Source of the DNA: Allacma fusca
Lineage: Eukaryota; Arthropoda; Collembola; Symphypleona; Sminthuridae
Assembly: GCA_947179485.1 (NCBI GenBank)
Contig: OX359250.1
Span: 39,152,783 to 39,216,782, forward strand
Length of the DNA: 64,000 nucleotides
Direction: 5' to 3'
Below are positions 1 through 9,933 of this stretch, piece by piece. The notes beneath the pieces were generated by a model. That model did not search any database. It was not told the DNA's origin and saw nothing but the letters and a program-made list of their open reading frames with translations. The stretch's first letter is position 1; every line of letters begins with the position of its first letter. The position numbers and the translations under genes are program-made.

Positions 1-527
1 AACATCATTTATGTACGTTGTTGAAAACATTGCAAATTTTTTTCAAATACGAATTAATTTTTGGTTCTAGCGTAGTGATTAGTAGATAAGAACTAACCAT
101 GGAGAATACTGCTGCTAGTAAAAGGAGAAAAATGAATTTCAAAAAAGGACAAATGTTGAGATTACCACACCGGGTAGTCGGGATGCGGATTACATGACAG
201 GTGAATCAAGAACTACACAGAAACTGTAAATTGCCTTTTCGCTACATTTTCTGCGTACCAGGTACGTCTGGAAACACTAGTTGTTTGACATTATAGTTTA
301 TAACGAGCGGACAATAATAGTAACGATAACGGAAACTAACGGCTATTTTATATTTTTTAATGGTAAAGAAAATTAACGCTGGAGTATTCCCGTTGTCTTG
401 TAGTAACGGAGCGGTAACGCTGAATTTTTCATACGATATTTAGTAATGTAATGATACTTAAAAACAATTTTAAAACCTATCGTAATAGTGTAACGTAACG
501 TACCGAAACTGTGGATGCGCATCTCTG
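1..527 (-). mobile_element. hAT-like non-autonomous element, clipped by window start
   Basis: This is an inverted copy of the element at 37483-38419. The shared tract runs from the left edge to the terminal motif GCATCTCTG at 519-527. Both copies carry subterminal GTAACG/CGTTAC arrays and a stretch that would encode an N-terminus starting MENTAA with a basic SKRRK run, followed soon by stops. This suggests a deletion derivative of an autonomous hAT. The CAGAGATGC-type tip fits hAT termini. Only one end lies in the window, so no target duplication can be tested. Confidence 0.75.
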
Positions 528-554
528 ATCAAACCTGTTCACATAATCGATTAA

Positions 555-614
555 CTATGACCCTCGGTTGTATCCACCTCGACCTCCGCCACGCGCGTTC
601 CCAGCTCTATGAGA
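555..614 (-). CDS. Possible terminal exon encoding an Arg-Gly-rich tail
   Basis: On the minus strand a pyrimidine-rich acceptor (ending TTTTCAG at 615) precedes 19 codons and a stop. The peptide contains ARGGGRGGYNRGS, like the RG/RGG tails of RNA-binding proteins. No upstream exon was found nearby and the gene is not identified. The piece is short enough to be chance. Confidence 0.25.
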   Translation of the reverse strand, partial: SHRAGNARGGGRGGYNRGS

Positions 615-615
615 C

Positions 616-1022
616 TGAAAATTAAAAGCATAAATTATTCTTAATTAATTCTCAAAGTTCAGGGCGCTAATCAAATTTTAATTTAATGTGTTACTAAGGG
701 GCAAAGGATCATGATATCTAATTTAATTAAATCAAATGTAAAAAATCATTTCAGCACTACGAGATAAGTCACTGAGGGGCAAAGTACCATGAGATCACAT
801 TTCATTATTCACCCGATTATCACTCAGATACTATAAATTAAAATTCAAATGTAAAAAATTAAATTGCCTGGTGGCCTTGGTTCGGCAAATAAATTAGTAG
901 TGGATTTAATTCCTTACCATTATAATCAGTCCAACAGCAGCTTAATCAAAGTAACCACAGCTATCGACACGTCCGTTCACCGAACCTCCACAAAATAATG
1001 CTGTCGAAACAGTGTGGTAGAG
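616..1022. other. Intergenic, AT-rich with imperfect direct repeats
   Basis: No gene is supported. Two imperfect copies of a segment containing AGGGGCAAAG and CATGA, followed by ATCAAATGTAAAAAAT-like tracts, lie near 695-750 and 772-870. Confidence 0.6.
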
Positions 1023-1090
1023 GCGAGGTGAGAAAGATGGCCGCCAGAGCATACTGTACATATGCGCCAGCCAATGGGGATACCATTATA
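1023..1090. repeat. Direct repeat copy A (partner 2669-2733)
   Basis: This segment (GTGAGAAAGATGGCC ... CCAGCCAATGGGGATACC) matches 2669-2733 with only a few differences and a short insertion. Both copies lead towards AG-rich minisatellite DNA on their right. The pair brackets the COP1-derived fragment. Confidence 0.8.
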
Positions 1091-1185
1091 GAGAGAGCGA
1101 GAGAGAGGCGAGAGAGAGCGAGAGAGAGGCGAGAGAGAGCGCGAGATTTTATTGCGAGAGAGAGGCGAGAGAGATAGATATTTCT
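1088..1185. repeat. AG-rich minisatellite
   Basis: Runs of GAGAGAGCGAGAGAGGC and the phrase GCGAGATTTTATTGCGAG are shared with the larger array at 2800-3315. Reading frames across it are low-complexity artefacts. Confidence 0.85.
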
Positions 1186-1189
1186 GAGT

Positions 1190-2028
1190 GTTGAAGCCCG
1201 AACCAACACCCTCAACCACAGAACTATCCAGTACCGATGTCGAGCCATCAACCGATTTTATCGCGGTCCTAGCAGCCGAATATGCCGATGCATGTTGTAA
1301 ATATTGATTAATCAATTCTAACTCCCGTTCCAAATTTTGCTTCGTTGTGTTCTTTTTGAAGCTCCTTCGAGAAGTCCACAGTAACGCTGTTGCTCGGATT
1401 CTAACGTCAAAGTTTCCTTCTTCCGTTGCAAAATTGCCATCAGAATAACCACATCATTCAAGGAAAAACTCGAAACCAGGGTTGACACTTATAGTAATGA
1501 GTCCCTCAAATCTGAAGAGCAGTTTAACGATGACGACCCCTGCGGATCTAATTTAATTGACTAGGACTTTTCCCCAGAATAATCAGTTCATTCATGACGA
1601 AATTCGGTGTGAGGTCATCCTTACTCAAACGAACCGTACATTTTGGAAACCGAGACTGATTTTCGATATGCTTAAGTATGCCATCATTGCAAAATGTGTG
1701 CCCACATTTTGTAACCTATAAAAATCACAACATTTAATACAAGTTTCACTCGCACCCCTTCCTTATATATTCCAAGCACAGTATTTCCCCACACCGAATA
1801 ATTCAACTGAACAAATACCTGAGGCTGTGAAAAAGTATCAAAACAAATTGGACATGCTAAGGCCAGTGTAGTTTGCTCCGACCAGGAGTCCGGGATCCCA
1901 TTAAGTAAAGTTGCATGTGGGCGCTTTGCTGCTCGCCTACACTTACTACTTTGCGATATCGCTGACGTACCACCGGTATCCGTAGATGATGAAGGCCGGA
2001 CATTGGTTTGGTTAGGATTACTCATTTC
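1190..2028 (-). pseudogene. Decayed COP1 (RFWD2)-like N-terminal fragment with retained intron
   Basis: COP1 is an E3 ubiquitin ligase with RING, coiled coil and WD40 domains. Here an acceptor at 2029 leads to an exon (2028-1819) encoding a basic linker and the first RING half, CPICFDTFSQPQ. A 103-bp GT-AG intron (1818-1716) follows, then the second half starting VTKCGHTFC and running to a NELI motif, as in COP1. Two zinc ligands are missing: Gly stands where the Cys after CGHxFC should be, and Phe precedes PKC. A stop follows at about 1560. Coiled-coil-like remnants (LMAILQRKKETLTLESE, then ERELELINQYLQ) continue in shifted frames to about 1200. No WD40 repeats follow. The retained intron shows a DNA-level copy, not a processed one. 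Confidence 0.72.
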
Positions 2029-2033
2029 TGCAA

Positions 2034-2668
2034 GAAAAATAATTAAAATATCCCATTAAACCACACTTCCCATCTCCATACTATCCAACTCACCCAATAC
2101 CACTACTGCGACCACACACTCCCACATTTCACATTACTAAATGATTCGTTTCTACTCCCGAATAAACACCGTAACTTCAGACCTCCAATTTAAAGCCTCT
2201 TTAACCGCCCCATGTATCTCTCCAGTTCACAGGTAATGGAAGCCGGCAGTTAAATCCAGCACTTAAACTGACTAATTGCATAAACTGATTTAAAACCCAC
2301 CACATACACAATCCCATTTCCATTAACACAAAAGTTGGCACAAATCAAAATGTCCGCATAAAAGCACTTGAAACAAAAACATAAAAATAGAAAGTTAGTT
2401 ACTCAACCCAATATATACACGCTTTAATAATTACCCCCTTCACTTACCATTTACAATTAATTCAACTTCTCAACAGGAATCACCCACAAAGTACAACTCT
2501 ACAAACCAGTACTCTTACTACTTTGCGATCTAATATATAATTAAAAAATTTCACAAAATTTCAACACCTGTAAATTTGGGCTTTGCCGGGCACAACTTCA
2601 CTCCTACCTGTATACAAATCCTTCCTTTTGACAATTAGCTCTCAAATGTGACTAATAATGAGATGCAT
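2034..2668. other. Intergenic, nothing recognised
   Basis: AT-rich sequence between the COP1-like fragment and direct repeat copy B. No open frame or RNA gene is supported. Confidence 0.6.
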
Positions 2669-2733
2669 GAGAGTGAGAAAGATGGCCTCCAGAGCAGACT
2701 GCACATGCGCCAGCCAATGGGGATACCATTATA
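2669..2733. repeat. Direct repeat copy B (partner 1023-1090)
   Basis: Second copy of the repeat described at 1023-1090, shared through GGGGATACCATTATA. AG-rich DNA begins about 70 bp further on. Confidence 0.8.
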
Positions 2734-2799
2734 TGGCTGTGACTAGAGTTTCGCGTGGTGATGGCATCATCGCCATAAGCAAGTAGGAGAGCGGGCAAG

Positions 2800-3315
2800 A
2801 AAGAGCTACAGAGAGAGAGAGAAATTTATTGAGAGTGGTGGCATTGCAAGAGAGCACGAGTTATTTTGGAGAACGGGTTTTTATTGCGAAAAAAACAGGC
2901 AGAGCGAGATTTTGAGAGAGAGCGCGCCAGATTTTATTGCGAGAGAGAGAGAGCAAGATTTTATTGCGAGAGAGAGAGAGCAAGATTTTATTGCGAGAGA
3001 GAGAGCAAGATTTTATTGCGAGAGAGAGAGCAAGATTTTATTGCGAGAGAGAGAGAGCAAGATTTTATTACGAGAGGGAGGCGATAGAGCGGGTCTGTTG
3101 AGACAAGGAGCGAGAGAGCGGGTCTGTTGAGACAAGGAGCGAGAGAGCGGGTCTGTTGAGACAAGGAGCGAGAGAGCGGGTCTGTTGAGACAAGGAGCAA
3201 AAGAGCGGGTCTGTTGAGACAAGGAGCGAGAGAGCGGGTCTGTTGAGACAAGGAGCGAGAGAGAGTGTTGATGTTGAGAGAAAGAGCGAGAGAGCGTGTT
3301 GGTGTTGAGAGAAAG
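2800..3315. repeat. Compound AG-rich minisatellite
   Basis: Two blocks are visible. The first (about 2930-3080) repeats a roughly 25-bp unit with CAAGATTTTATTGCGAGAGA. The second (about 3087-3255) has some six copies of a 29-bp unit with GCGGGTCTGTTGAGACAAGG, followed by two variant units with GTGTTGAGAGAAAGA. Frames through the blocks are repeat artefacts. Confidence 0.9.
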
Positions 3316-3493
3316 AACGAAATACAGTGAAATTTGTTTGTAACGGAAACTCAAGGGAGCTTGGATTTTGTCTGGTATAAATAATATTCCATTATATGAT
3401 TATAACGGACGTTATGTATTGATATAATTTATTTTCGTGGGGATTAGTTCGTACGGTATAATGAGTATATTTTAACCACAAAATAATCGTATT

Positions 3494-4050
3494 ATGGAGA
3501 ATGAACAAGCGGGAAAGAGAAGGAGAAAATAGGATTTGCATATCCGCCCTGATATAAGTTATGATGAAATTATGATTTTTGATAATGAAGTGCCTTCAAC
3601 ATCACTTCAAGCAGAATCTTTACAAAACGTAAAGAGAAAGCATGATAATGCTGTCCGTAGGTAGGAACGTAGAATACTTGCTGATGCTAGAAGGCACCGT
3701 GAAGCAAGATCAAAAATTGATCCGAAGGAAAAAGCAGAGCTTCTTCAAAGGAGAGCCGCACAACATGCACAAGCTAGACTTGATGAGACTCACGAACAAC
3801 GACGCGATCGTCTTAGAGCGGCAACTACAATAAGAATTCAAAACAATCGACAACTGTTCAATGCTGCAGTTCAGAATTTGAATACTGTACAAATAAATGA
3901 GCAATATTGTGGACCACTGGAAATGATATGCCATTTTTGCAAAGCGAAATACTTTGAGGGCGAAGTTAACACAGAAAACAAATTTGCTGTATGTTGCATT
4001 GTAAAGTCCAATAAATGTTTGGTTGAGAATGATGGCAGATGTACGAGAGT
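3494..4050 (+). pseudogene. Helitron N-terminal region with zinc motif
   Basis: The frame begins MENEQAGKRRRK and is rich in Arg, Gln and Ala. It reaches the signature ICHFCKAKYF...FAVCC, typical of the short zinc motif at the start of animal Helitron proteins. At least two early stops break it (about 3530 and 3662). The continuation lies beyond the inserted reverse transcriptase fragment, at about 4855. Confidence 0.75.
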
Positions 4051-4054
4051 TCGC

Positions 4055-4835
4055 TGAAATGTCTGAATCATCAGCGAAATTTTGGAGTTTCATTTGGGAA
4101 GTCAGGGTGAAGCTGGAAGCCATACATACTTTTTACAGATGGTTCATTTAATTCCATAATCTCATCATCAACTGCGTTGTTATAGATCCATGGAGATTGT
4201 GGTGCCCCCTGCATTACTCCACATTTGAAAAATATTTTTTGAGATTTGCCTTTAATTGTATTGATCCGTGTGTAGTTCTCAATCATGAAATTAATGGTAA
4301 GGTTTTTGAGTGCTGTTGGTGCTCTTCTAGCTTGAATCCTATTTGAAGCATGTAAGTGGCCTATCTTATCAAAAGCTTGAGTAACATCAAAGAATGTATT
4401 AGTGTAGTCCAATTTTTCAATTTTAGCCTTTTGAAGACATTCTTGTAATAAAGTCGTATTTATAAGAGTACCATGTTTGTTAATAAAACCACGCTGTTGA
4501 TCACAAAACGGAACATAAACTCTCATTCTAGAATCAAGGACCTTTTCCACTGCTCTTCTTAAAACAGAACATACTGTAATTGGTCTGAAATTTTTGGGAT
4601 CACTCTCGTCTCCGCCCTTTGATATCAGTATTGTTCGGGCTTCACGCATAAAATTAGGAACAAAATTGTGTTTAAGCATGTACGTGATCATCACAGCCAA
4701 TATTTTTGAAGATTCAGAATTTGTAGCTTTCAACCATCTTGGAAGAATGCCGTCTTCTCCTGCACTTGATTGTGAGTTTAATCTGTATATTTCTCTTGCT
4801 GTATCTTTTGGCTTTAGCAACACATTCTCTTAAAG
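4055..4835 (-). mobile_element. Non-LTR retrotransposon reverse transcriptase fragment inside the Helitron
   Basis: The minus strand holds a 250-residue open frame with RT motifs of the R2/NeSL-like type: SAGEDGILPRWLK, an LISKGG...FRPITV block, FFDVTQAFDK and GVMQGAPQSP. The palm core with the second catalytic Asp pair, the thumb and any endonuclease are missing, so it is a dead piece. It sits between Helitron parts that belong together. At its 5' junction, GCTTTAGCAACACATTCTC occurs twice (4810-4828 and 4835-4853). Confidence 0.8.
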
Positions 4836-4854
4836 CTTTAGCAACACATTCTCA

Positions 4855-4967
4855 TGAGCATTCCAAAAACAATTTTGAGAACATAAGATCATTTAACACC
4901 GCACTTGCTTTCGCATCAATGGGCGCAAAAATTGACACAAGAGTTAATGATACTCGAGGTCCATATG
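4855..4967 (+). pseudogene. Helitron coding remnant between two insertions
   Basis: A short stretch reads FENIRSFNTALAFASMGAK and then RGPYAG, matching the conserved block before the KIHGQ motif of Helitron Rep proteins. It is cut by the MITE at 4968 and resumes at 5373 with YVHKIHRQ. Confidence 0.75.
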
Positions 4968-5364
4968 CAGGGTTGGGAAAAAACGGATTTTATTAGTAAA
5001 GGCCAAGCCAGTGGCAAGATATGGCAACAACCGGGTTTTATTGGATAGTGGATTTATTTGGATAATATTAATTTTGGCCATTTTGTACCAACCTATACAA
5101 CAGGTCCAGGCCGGTTAGAACCGATTTTAACCAATAAAGACCAGGCCATTTCTGGCCATTTGACAACCCTGTGTTCATGCATGCCTAATTTTAACCAAGC
5201 CGGTGGTACATTTTGGTTAAAACCGGTTTTTATTGGAAAGCGGTGTTATTTGGATAATATTAATTATGACCATTTTATACCAACGCATACAAAAGGTCCA
5301 AGCCGGTTAGAACCGGATTTTAACCAATATTGACCAGGCCATTTCTTGCCACTTGCCAACCCTG
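4968..5364. mobile_element. hAT MITE with 8-bp target duplication
   Basis: The ends are CAGGGTTGG and CCAACCCTG, a hAT-type tip. The flanking TCCATATG at 4960-4967 is repeated exactly at 5365-5372. Removing the element and one repeat restores Helitron homology across the site. The interior has no transposase. About 135 bp ending in CAACCCTG is present twice, near 5036-5170 and 5227-5364. Confidence 0.92.
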
Positions 5365-5372
5365 TCCATATG

Positions 5373-6220
5373 TACACAAAATTCATAGACAGGTGAATCA
5401 TATGACTTCTCCGTTTAACCCAAGAGATGGACAAAGTCCAAAGTATGCTCAACTATACATTTTAGACCCTGAAGAGGCATTACGAGCGCGTTTGAGTGTA
5501 GACGAAAATAAACACTGTAATGACAGTTTAATGAAAGAACTGGCAGAATTGCTTTCAGCTATTAATAATTATGCACAAGCATATAAAATGATGTACGAAG
5601 TTGAACAGCAGGAAGCAGAAACTGCTGTTGATGCATACGCAAAAGAAGAAGCCAACCGGTTGTATTGACTTCGAACTAATCAAAAGGATTTGCGAGTGGA
5701 AATGTATACTTCTTGATCACATGAAAAATCGGGCAAATAGCGAAGGTATAAAAGCTGGGAAAGCCGTTATTTTGCCAAGCAGTTTTATGGGAAGTCCCAG
5801 AAACATGCAGCAGCTGTATCAAGATGCTATGGCAATGGCTCGTAAATTTGGCAAGCCGGACTTATTTCTAACAATGACGACAAATCCAAGGTGGAAAGAG
5901 ATTCTAGAAAACCTCCTTCCCGGCCAAGTTGTTAGTGGTTGGCCAGATTTGATTGCAAGAGTCTTCAATATGAAGACTAGAAAATTATTAAAGGAAATAA
6001 AGAAAGATAATATACTTGGAGTGGTAGTTGCTTACGTTTATACTATTGAGTACCAAAAGAGATCTCTGCCTCACATGCATATGCTTATAATTTCACATGA
6101 AGATTATAAGCCGAAAACCAGAGAAACCATTGACAAGTATGTATCCGCAGAAATTCCTGGCAAAAAAAGAATCTGAAGCTTTACGATATTGTGTTGAAAC
6201 ATATGGTTCATGGTCCGTGT
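5373..6220 (+). pseudogene. Helitron Rep domain, HUH motif
   Basis: The piece runs from YVHKIHRQVNH through NPRDGQSPKYAQLYILDP. After a frameshift near 5640 it continues in the Helitron_like_N block (PSSFMGSPRNMQQLYQDA; KPDLFLTMTTNPRW) and the HUH motif SLPHMHMLII at about 6066-6095. HUH histidines hold the metal that positions the nicking tyrosines. The end ...KHMVHG is cut by the insertion that follows. Confidence 0.85.
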
Positions 6221-6531
6221 TAATTTCTTGAAAATTGACTTATTTTCTTTTGTAACAAATTATCGAAGGACCAGCATACTTCAATGCAACAATCAATTCT
6301 TATTAACAATTTTGTTTTACTTTCACATTTACTTGTATGAAATTTAGGACCTTTGCCCTTAACTTGTGGTTCTCTGTATCTCTCGACACAGAATGAATCC
6401 TATTGTCATTCTGACTTTCTTCAGCATCATTTTTACCACATCTCATTGGCTAATTACAACAATTTATATTTAACAAATTTAACAACTCAATATTTCCTAA
6501 TTATTACTATTTCCGTCGCAACAGTCCGTGT
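6221..6531. mobile_element. Unclassified 311-bp insertion in the Helitron
   Basis: Helitron coding sequence stops at GTCCGTGT (6213-6220) and resumes at the same eight bases (6524-6531). The inserted DNA is AT-rich with no clear terminal inverted repeat and no coding. An 8-bp duplication is hAT-like, but the ends do not show a hAT tip, so the class is open. An intron is less likely, because splicing at the visible GT-AG would lose conserved residues. Confidence 0.6.
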
Positions 6532-7736
6532 GGAAACCTTAACAGTTCATCTCCTTGCATGGAAAATGGAAAACGTATCAAGGAGTTTCCTAAACGATCT
6601 AGTGACGAAATTGTAGAAAACCATAATGGATATCCAGTTTACAGAAGGCGGCAGGGTAGTACTGCTATCCTTAGTGGTAAGCCCGTTGATAATCGCTGGA
6701 TTATTCCGTACAATGCTTACTTATTGGAGAGATTTAAGTGCCACATCAATCTTGAAATTTGCGCAACAATGAGCAGCATCAAGTACGTCTTCAAATATGT
6801 GTACAAAGGATATGATTGTGCCAGCATAGAAATTGTTGATGTAATTTTAGGACAAGAGATTTTTTTCATGACGAAATTAAATCATATTTGGACTCCAGAT
6901 ACGTTTGTGCTCCTGAAGCACTGTGGAGGCTGTTTGGATTCAAAATGCATGATCAGTCACATGCAATAATTCGTTTACAAGTACACAATTTTCATAATGT
7001 ATATTTCCAAGACGGCCGAGAAGAATCAGCTCTTCAAAAAAAGGCAGACACTACACTGACAGCTTATTTCCGTCTTAATGAACATTGTGGGTACGCCAGG
7101 CAGTTTTTGTATACGGAAATCCCAAACAATTTTGTATTTAAACGAAATAAATGGGAGTTGAGGCACCAATATTATGACGGAATAATTGCAAGAATGTATT
7201 CCTTTAGTCCTTCTGATCCGGAAAGGTATTACCTTCGATTATTATTGCTGAATGTTCGAGGCGCAACCAGGTTTGTTAGCTTACGAACTATAAATGGAAC
7301 TGTACATGATACGTACCAAGAAGCAGCTAAAAGTTTAGGACTTCTTGCTGATGACAGTGAGTGGGAAAAGGCATTGAATGAAGCTTTACAGAATGCAATG
7401 CCAGCATGCTTAAGACAACTGTTTGCTTATATTTGCATTTTTGGAAACCCTCAAAATGCAATGCATTTATGGGAAAAATTCAAGGCCGCATTTATCGAGG
7501 AATTGGAGTTTAGAAATCCTGACATTTTCCCTTCAGAAAACATAGCTCTCTCGGAAATACAAGGAATACTTATTCTCCATGGAAAACCAATGATAATTTT
7601 GGTTTACCTATGCCTGTTCATGTTGCTCAAAACCTATTGGACTTTGGCTGTGACCTTGAGCGACAAAATGGTGAATTGAACTATAGAAAATTAAATAACA
7701 TGCAAAAGTATGCGTTTGACTTGGTAATGGCAGCAG
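6532..7736 (+). pseudogene. Helitron Rep C-terminal block
   Basis: The frame resumes with SSPCMENGKRIKEFPK, then YPVYRRRQ and IKYVFKYVYKGYD, all typical of Helitron Rep. A frameshift near 6885 moves it to SRYVCAPEALWRLFGFK. The frame reaches about 7590 and then shifts again before the helicase. The protein cannot be made in one piece. Confidence 0.82.
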
Positions 7737-9087
7737 TTGATAATGACAGAATTCAGCAAATTGTTTTATTGGGATGGCATTGGAGGGTCAGGAAAGACTT
7801 ATACGTATAATGTTCTTTTGAGTACATTGAGAGGGAGAGGAGATGTTGTGCTGCCATGCTCAAGTACAGGTATTTCTGCTAATTTGTTGAAGGGAGGAAG
7901 AACCGTCCACTCTTTATTTAAATTACCCGTACCGTTTTTGGAAACATCGGTTTCTAATATTAGAGGAGCGTCTATGGATGCAAAAAATTTGAAAGCAGCC
8001 AAGCTGATACTGATTGATGAAGTGACAATGTTATCCAATCTCATTTTAAACGAAATGGATAGATATTTGAAAGAATTTATGAAATCGGCTAGCCCTTTTG
8101 GAGGCAGTCATACTTCTTGGGGGGATTGGAGGCAGTGCCTCAATGTTGTTAAGCATGGTAATAGGGTTCAGATATTAGAATCGTGTCTGTTAAACAGTCG
8201 TATGTGGCCATTATTTCGGCAAATACGATCAACAGAAAATATGAGAACAGATCCAGATCAAGTAGTTTTCAAAATGGTTACTTAAACTGGGAAACGGCGA
8301 TTTATTACATTCATCAGGTTTGCCAGAAGATAAAATTGAAATACCTTCTGAGTTTATTTGTAATGGATCCTTAGTTGAGGAGATCTTTGGTACACGTTTC
8401 AGCGCAATTAAGTCAATAAGTTTTACTAATAGAGCCATATTATGTTCAAAAAATGATGACACGTTGAAACTCAATGACGATGTTCTATCCAGATTAGATG
8501 GTGATACTAAAACGTACTACAGTGTGGAATGTTTGGTTACAGATGATATACAGGAAAAGCTTAACTTTCCCGAAGAGTTTCTACACTCTTTAACGCCTGC
8601 AGGCATGCCTCCACATAAACTTACCTTAAAAGTTGGTACAATTATTATGCTGTTAAGGAATTTGAATACACGAAAAGGTTTGTGCAATGGGAGTAGGCTA
8701 ACTGTTAAGAATTTAGCTAATAATATCATTCATGCCGAAATCTTGACTGGAAGTGCTCAAGGAGATATGGTATTCAATCCAAGAATATATTTGATTCCAT
8801 CTGACACTGATATCCCATTTATACTTAAACGGAGACAATTTCCTATCCGAATCAGTTTTGTGATGACTATTAATAAAAGTCAGGGTCAAACATTTGATCG
8901 ACTTGGAATTTATTTTCCATCACCAGTTTTTACACATGGTCAGTTGTATGTAGCATTTTCTAGAGCCACGTCGGGACAGAAAGTAAAAGTTAAAATTGCT
9001 GACACAGATCAGCAAGGCAAATTAATAGAATGTAGTAACTCAATATTTACTACCAACGTTGTTTTTAAGGAGGTTTTTAAAGGTTAA
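7737..9087 (+). pseudogene. Helitron Pif1-family helicase domain
   Basis: Motif I (Walker A) GIGGSGKT lies near 7776-7799 and motif II ILIDEVTML near 8010-8035. After a frameshift at about 8285 the C-terminal half (8320-9087) keeps GTIIMLLRN, TINKSQGQTFDRLG and LYVAFSRATS, the classical last Pif1/Helitron motifs. This 3' half is fully open, so much of the decay is upstream. Confidence 0.85.
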
Positions 9088-9471
9088 ATTTAATGAAATA
9101 ACTTTATGCGGGACTAACTCCTAGCCGCGATCTACGGATCAAACATTGGGCATGGGCAGGGCCTTGGTGGGAAGTTTGCCAAGAGCGCTCATCCATGATT
9201 ATTTATTTATTTATATGATTAATATGTACAACAATGTTTGGGGCTCACCATTACAGCGCTGTGTCATCAGTATTATTATTGTTTTTATTACCATTATTTG
9301 GGGATATTAGATTGATGCTATATCATGCACATCATCGTCCGGCGAAGCGGGCTATATTACTTGTTTGAATCATCACTAATACAATAATTTGGCCGTGCCA
9401 TAAACTTTATATTTCCCTCCGCCCGAGCCACAAGGCTTACTCAAGTCAACAGTCATATAGCAAACTAAAGC
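9088..9471. other. Helitron 3' flank, nothing further recognised
   Basis: I looked for a palindrome followed by CTAGT that would mark the Helitron 3' end and found no convincing one. The tract includes a TTATTTATTTAT simple repeat near 9200. Confidence 0.5.
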
Positions 9472-9857
9472 CAGGGCCACATATAGAACGTTTTTGGGAC
9501 GTCGCGGCAAGTTTTTGTCCGCTTCATTTGGAATCGTGTTCCCACTGAACAGGAGCAAGCATCCTTTTTGCCTGTAGATGAAGCTACATAAAGGAAAGCT
9601 GCCGAGACTGCAGCTATGTCGTTCACACTAGAACGGGACAGAAACATGATGCAGGAAATTATAACCGCGCTGGATGGAAAAAGAAAGCTTTGTAAAACAC
9701 AGCTTTATTGCGCGTTTGACTGCAGTCAGTCTGCTCGTTGCTGTTGTGTATGAACACGCAGTCTTGTGGCGCACATTAGTGCCTTTGAGACGCACTCAGT
9801 CCCAGCGCCGCAAAACAAACCTTCAAACTTCTGGTTGAAGTTCTATGTGTGGCACTG
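9472..9857. mobile_element. Short inverted-repeat element, hAT-like tip
   Basis: The left arm CAGGGCCACATATAGAAC and the reverse complement of the right arm CAGTGCCACACATAGAAC match at 16 of 18 positions, with hAT-like tips. No convincing 8-bp target duplication is seen at these boundaries, so the edges or class may be wrong. No transposase is encoded. Confidence 0.5.
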
Positions 9858-9933
9858 GCTTAAATATAATGCAATGGGAGAGCGCGCTACAGCTAATGAG
9901 CTGACGGCTCTGATGCTCCGCGTCGCGTCCTTT

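Larger units (their letters stand above)
3494..9087 (+). mobile_element. Broken autonomous Helitron (RepHel coding region)
   Basis: Helitrons transpose by rolling circle using a fusion of a HUH-type Rep nuclease and a Pif1-family helicase. The parts appear in family order: a basic N-terminus with a CxxC...CC zinc motif, the Helitron_like_N block, the HUH motif, the Rep C-terminal block and then helicase motifs. The reading is cut by in-frame stops, frameshifts and three insertions (LINE fragment, hAT MITE, 311-bp segment). I could not fix the 5' TC end. No hairpin plus CTRR terminus was found just after 9087. Confidence 0.9.

Noticed and set aside
2866..3354. Overlapping open frames on both strands through the AG-rich tract
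   Set aside because: They are repeat artefacts: the same few residues recur and all frames stay open because the unit lacks stop codons.
3871..4123. Minus-strand frames at 3.7-4.1 kb
   Set aside because: They run opposite the Helitron zinc-motif region and have no recognisable pattern.
6221..6531. Intron in the Helitron gene
   Set aside because: The best GT-AG pair would change conserved residues around HMVHG; an 8-bp duplication at both edges fits an insertion better.
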